Assembly (NCBI GenBank): GCA_963552605.1
Contig: CAUVKI010000017.1
Span: forward strand, 1 to 36,116
Length of the DNA stretch: 36,116 nucleotides
From: CAUVKI01 sp963552605
GTDB taxonomy: Bacteria > Bacillota > Clostridia > Tissierellales > Peptoniphilaceae
Direction of reading: 5' to 3'
The notes under the pieces were generated by a model. The model saw only the letters and a list, made by a program, of their open reading frames with translations, ran no database searches and was not told the origin of the DNA. Positions 33,808-36,116 of the stretch are shown here, piece by piece. Made by a program: the position numbers and the translations under genes. How positions within the stretch are numbered: the first letter of the stretch is position 1; each line of letters opens with the position of its first letter.

Positions 33808-34528
33808 TTTTTGAAAGTCCCAGCGCACCTAGATAATACTCTTCCAATGTATTACTGCCGTTTAGTTCCATAAGTTCTTTTAATGAGCCGTATGCAATTT
33901 TTTCTCCTCGGTTGATGATTAAAATTTTATTGCACATCGCTTCAATTTCACCCAAGATGTGTGAACATATAATAAATGTGATACCTTGTGTTTCCGAAAG
34001 ATTTTTAATGATGTTCCTAATCTCAATAATTCCCACCGGATCAAGTCCGTTTGTCGGTTCGTCCAGAATGATTAACGAGGGAGAGTTCAAAAAAGCTCTG
34101 GCAATACCGAGCCTTTGTTTCATTCCCATGGAGTATTTACTCACCTTTTTATTTTTATCATTCGACAACTGCACGAAACTGAGAACTTCGTCAACACGCT
34201 CCTGCCCGACGCCGTAAAGTTCAGCATATAGCAGCAAATTCTGATAGCCGGTCATATAACCGTAAAAAGAAGGTGCTTCCACCATTGCGCCGACATTTTC
34301 CAATGCGGATTTTCTTTCCGATTGAATATCATATCCGCTCAACTTGACTTTTCCCTTGCTAGGTTTGACGAGTCCCAACATCATTTTAATCGTGGTGCTT
34401 TTTCCTGCCCCATTCGGACCCAAAAAGCCCAGTATGTCTTTTTTATCAACCGAAAAACTAATGTCTTTTACAACATCAATTCCCTTAATGTTTTTACTAA
34501 TACCGATTACCTCAACCATATGATTCAT
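33800..34528 (-). CDS. BcrA/NisF-type ABC ATPase
   Basis: Encodes 242 residues. The ATG at 34528 (MNHMVEVIGISK) follows GGGAG; the longer frame to 34618 has no fitting start and runs over the small upstream gene. Walker A GPNGAGKST (37-45), Q-loop VEAPSFYGYMT, signature YSMGMKQRLGIA (the SMGM variant usual in this family), Walker B LIILDEPTNGLD and H-loop CSHIL are intact. These ATPases pair with two ABC-2 permeases to remove bacitracin, lantibiotics or similar peptides from the membrane. No regulator or bacteriocin gene is nearby within the window. Confidence 0.93.
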   Translation of the reverse strand: MNHMVEVIGISKNIKGIDVVKDISFSVDKKDILGFLGPNGAGKSTTIKMMLGLVKPSKGKVKLSGYDIQSERKSALENVGAMVEAPSFYGYMTGYQNLLLYAELYGVGQERVDEVLSFVQLSNDKNKKVSKYSMGMKQRLGIARAFLNSPSLIILDEPTNGLDPVGIIEIRNIIKNLSETQGITFIICSHILGEIEAMCNKILIINRGEKIAYGSLKELMELNGSNTLEEYYLGALGLSKNV

Positions 34529-34530
34529 AA

Positions 34531-34668
34531 TTAACTCCCTCTTCTTAGATTGATAGATTTTACGATTTTTACGACCACAACGATCAAAAACAGAGCAACA
34601 TAATGTTTTATGCTCCACAGAGCATAATCCAATCCCTGTGAAATGTTTTTTTCAAATACAGCAACCAT
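34531..34668 (-). CDS. Small membrane peptide upstream of the ABC operon
   Basis: An open frame of 45 codons from the ATG at 34668 (a GAGAG site about nine bases upstream), or 56 from 34701, ends in TAA only two bases before the ATPase start. It has an N-terminal amphipathic part (MVAVFEKNISQGLDYALWSI), one membrane helix (YVALFLIVVVVKIV) and a basic end (KSINLRRGS). The compact coupling to a BcrA-type ATPase suggests a real small protein of the operon. I do not recognise a family. Its N-terminal region abuts the truncated Rpn copy, so the original 5' context may have been lost. Confidence 0.5.
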   Translation of the reverse strand: MVAVFEKNISQGLDYALWSIKHYVALFLIVVVVKIVKSINLRRGS

Positions 34669-34715
34669 AGTCAAAATCTCTCTAAGCATTATAGTTACCA
34701 TTATTAGAGCACTTT

Positions 34716-35110
34716 TTAAAATGCTGCTTTCAGTTCATTTATCTTTTCCATGGAAAGCCCCGTGCCTTTTGAAATATCTTCAATCGACAACCCCATCTTC
34801 AGAAAGTTTATCGCTGATTGTAACGAGCTTTCCAATCTACCTTGCTCTCTACCTTCCTCTCTTCCTTCTTCTCTGCCTATTTCTATTCCTTCGACCAATC
34901 CCTCTTCTCTGCTTTTTGCCTCACGCAGTTGGGCTTCTTTGCGCATTTCTTCCGTGAAAAACTTAATCATTTCTCTGTCCTCCTTTTCAGTGGAGCTCTT
35001 TATGTGTCTTACCTCTTCTCTGAAAACCCTATTCTTCATCTTCCAATAGTCCCTTGTGGAAAAATCGTCCAGCAGTTCTCTTAATTCCCCTTCTTCCTTG
35101 GTGGCTCCGT
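34716..35110 (-). pseudogene. 5'-truncated Rpn copy; still encodes a C-terminal-domain protein from an internal start
   Basis: This segment duplicates the last third of the neighbouring Rpn gene (35142-35572). It begins mid-gene at the words GGTGGCTCCGT, with no promoter or start for the nuclease part. Within it, AAGGAGG (34985-34979) lies eight bases before an ATG at 34970 that opens 84 codons: MIKFFTEEMRKEAQ, a GREEG-rich stretch, then the C-terminal SAINFLKMGLSIEDI to KINELKAAF. A longer frame starts at Met 35039. It would make only the C-terminal oligomerisation or antitoxin part. The tail differs clearly from the full gene (ISKGTG against AQRVTG, and 12 residues shorter), whereas the part nearer the nuclease is almost identical. 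Confidence 0.75.
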
Positions 35111-35135
35111 AAAAAAAACAGCCGAAGTCGGCTGT
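35111..35135 (-). terminator. Terminator of the Rpn gene
   Basis: ACAGCCGA (35118-35125) pairs with TCGGCTGT (35128-35135); on the - strand an eight-base U run follows. It lies seven bases after the Rpn stop and exactly at the edge of the truncated copy. Confidence 0.85.
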
Positions 35136-35141
35136 CTTATT

Positions 35142-35432
35142 TTAAAACGCTGCTTTCAGTTCATTTATCTTTTCTATGGAAAGCCCCGTGACTCTTTGTG
35201 CGTCTTCAACCGAAAATCCTAGTTTTAATAAGTTTATAGCCGATTGAAAGAAACCTTCTTCTCTACCTTCCTCTCTACCTTTTTCAATGCCCTGCTGAAT
35301 GCCTTGCTCTCTACCTTCCGCTCTACCTTCCTCTCTGCCTATTTCTATTCCTTCGACCAATCCCTCTTCTCTGCTTTTTGCCTCACGCAGTTTGGCTTCT
35401 TTGCGCATTTCTTCCGTGAAAAACTTAATCAT
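35142..35432 (-). CDS. Candidate internally translated C-terminal Rpn protein (intragenic antitoxin)
   Basis: Inside the Rpn gene and in the same frame, a perfect AAGGAGG lies eight bases before the ATG of MIKFFTEEMRKEAK. The product would be 96 residues: a charged coiled segment, Gly/Glu/Arg repeats and the C-terminal helix pair, without any nuclease residue. Published work on Escherichia coli Rpn genes describes such small in-frame products that bind and block the full protein. The same site and start are kept in the truncated copy. The SD codes for Lys-Glu-Asp, so it could arise by chance; its retention in both copies is weak evidence because the copies are recent. Confidence 0.55.
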   Translation of the reverse strand: MIKFFTEEMRKEAKLREAKSREEGLVEGIEIGREEGRAEGREQGIQQGIEKGREEGREEGFFQSAINLLKLGFSVEDAQRVTGLSIEKINELKAAF

Positions 35433-36074
35433 TTCTATGTCCTCCTTTTCAGTGGAGCTCTTTATATGTCTTACCTCTTCTCTGAAAACCCTATTCTTCA
35501 TCTTCCAATAGTCCCTTGTGGAAAAATCGTCCAGCAGTTCTCTTAATTCCCCTTCTTCCTTGGTGGCTCCGTTTACGAAGATTATCGTCTGCTTGTCGGG
35601 AAACAATTCGTGCGTGTCGTCGAATATTCGGTATACTTTATAGATGGATTGCCCTCTTCCGAAAGGGTCTTTTTCCATTATGAATATAACGAAAAATTCG
35701 TGTATGTCTCTAAACCTCGCACCTCTCCCTATAAGGTTTGCGTCGGATACGGAGCAGATGTGTCTTGCTCTTAAGGGTAAACCCTCCTCCGTTATCTTTT
35801 GGATTTCAATTACGATGCGCTTTCCGTCTTTGGTTTTTGCCAAGACGTCTACGATTGCGGCTCTTCCTATTGCGTTTTCCATATTGTATTGGGTGATACT
35901 TTCTATCACCTTTACAGGATTTTCAAGAATTGTGTTTACCAAAATTTCCGTGCATTTAGGATTTTTGAATACTGCCCTTGAAAAAATATCATTCATAATT
36001 ACCGCATTTCTTATCTGCAGCTTAACTTCTTCTTTTTCACTTTCACTGGGCTCTTTCTTAAGATCTTTTTCCAT
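35142..36074 (-). CDS. Rpn-family recombination-promoting nuclease (PD-(D/E)XK)
   Basis: Encodes 310 residues; GGGGGG precedes the ATG. The nuclease core has NAVIMNDIFSRAVF, Asp76 in AAIVDVLAKT, and Glu90-x-Gln92 in VIEIQK (the D...E-x-Q form usual for Rpn/PDDEXK_2), then SVSDANLIGRGARF. The C-terminal third is a charged helix with GREEGREEG-type repeats and a conserved ending (FSVEDAQRVTGLSIEKINELKAAF). Rpn proteins cut DNA, promote recombination and some give phage defence. An internal AAGGAGG (35447-35441) and ATG (35432) would start a separate 96-residue C-terminal protein, as described for intragenic Rpn antitoxins. A truncated copy follows downstream. Confidence 0.9.
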   Translation of the reverse strand: MEKDLKKEPSESEKEEVKLQIRNAVIMNDIFSRAVFKNPKCTEILVNTILENPVKVIESITQYNMENAIGRAAIVDVLAKTKDGKRIVIEIQKITEEGLPLRARHICSVSDANLIGRGARFRDIHEFFVIFIMEKDPFGRGQSIYKVYRIFDDTHELFPDKQTIIFVNGATKEEGELRELLDDFSTRDYWKMKNRVFREEVRHIKSSTEKEDIEMIKFFTEEMRKEAKLREAKSREEGLVEGIEIGREEGRAEGREQGIQQGIEKGREEGREEGFFQSAINLLKLGFSVEDAQRVTGLSIEKINELKAAF

Positions 36075-36094
36075 TTCATTCCCCCCTTTAGGTT

Positions 36095-36103
36095 ATTATA
36101 TCA
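36095..36103 (-). promoter_or_regulatory. Extended -10 promoter of the Rpn gene
   Basis: On the - strand TGATATAAT lies about 21 bases before the start codon; the -35 would fall beyond the window. Confidence 0.5.
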
Positions 36104-36116
36104 TACTTTGATGATA

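Larger units (their letters stand above)
34716..35572 (-). repeat. Direct repeat of the 3' part of the Rpn gene
   Basis: Two direct copies lie at 34716-35110 (395 bases) and 35142-35572 (431 bases), separated by 31 bases that hold a terminator. The 36-base length difference lies in the Gly/Glu/Arg repeat. The distal 250 bases (near 34860-35110 and 35322-35572) show only a handful of differences; the first 130 bases or so are much more diverged. Confidence 0.85.

Noticed and set aside
33808..33828. GTG start for the first ABC-2 permease
   Set aside because: Not excluded, but it extends the overlap with the ATPase gene and lacks a better ribosome site; the ATG at 33807 gives a family-like N-terminus.
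34750..35546. Repeated + strand frames rich in Leu, Phe and Ser, and the short Gly/Glu/Arg repeats read as a CRISPR or tandem array
   Set aside because: They are the reverse reading of the GREEG repeat of the Rpn genes. The repeat units vary, have no spacers and follow codon phase, so this is protein-level repetition, not CRISPR.

Overview
The window suggests a low-GC, Gram-positive, strictly anaerobic Bacillota (Clostridia or Tissierellia; I cannot name the genus). Strong AGGAGG ribosome sites, U-tailed hairpin terminators, a CarD protein, a clostridial-type FtsA-like/VanW pair and a BcrA-type ABC system all point that way. There are two parts: an AT-rich accessory island (1 to about 12,390, essentially all on the + strand) and an ordinary chromosomal backbone (about 12,390-36,116, mostly on the - strand).

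Island. The left end holds the C-terminus of a Tn1549-type relaxase, a small lipoprotein, a TnpW-like protein, a remnant of a VirD4/TraG coupling protein and a large serine recombinase that has lost the second half of its catalytic domain. The right end holds scraps of a sigma-like protein and a replication initiator, a frameshifted YhcG/DUF1016 nuclease and a second TnpW-like protein. Between the broken mobility genes lies an intact six-gene cargo: a TetR regulator, two half-size exporter-fold ABC proteins, an MptD-type ECF substrate-binding membrane protein, an EcfT/CbiQ protein and a fused double ECF ATPase. It resembles the importer half of siderophore or metallophore loci carried on streptococcal and clostridial mobile elements, without biosynthesis genes. 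Matching inverted repeats flank the tetR gene, and a strong hairpin sits in the start of ecfT.

Backbone. 12,419-15,830 (-): OmpR-type response regulator, histidine kinase, DUF1648 protein, a possible small protein and a putative HExxH metalloprotease. 16,019-20,263 (-): an ABC export-type operon of LolD-like ATPase, CARDB-repeat surface protein and MacB-type permease. 20,536 (+): CarD, converging with a tight seven-gene operon (29,330 to 21,010, -): nth, FtsA-like, VanW, DUF2225, lepB, lepA, hemW. Then a GNAT acetyltransferase and pepF (+), and a BcrA/lantibiotic-immunity-type ABC operon (-) preceded by a small membrane peptide.

Right end. An Rpn-family PD-(D/E)XK nuclease (35,142-36,074, -) is followed by a 5'-truncated second copy of its C-terminal part. 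Both carry a perfect internal Shine-Dalgarno and ATG that would produce a free C-terminal domain. This matches the intragenic antitoxin arrangement known for Rpn proteins, and the separate truncated copy may be a stand-alone decoy. I consider this the most interesting system in the window.
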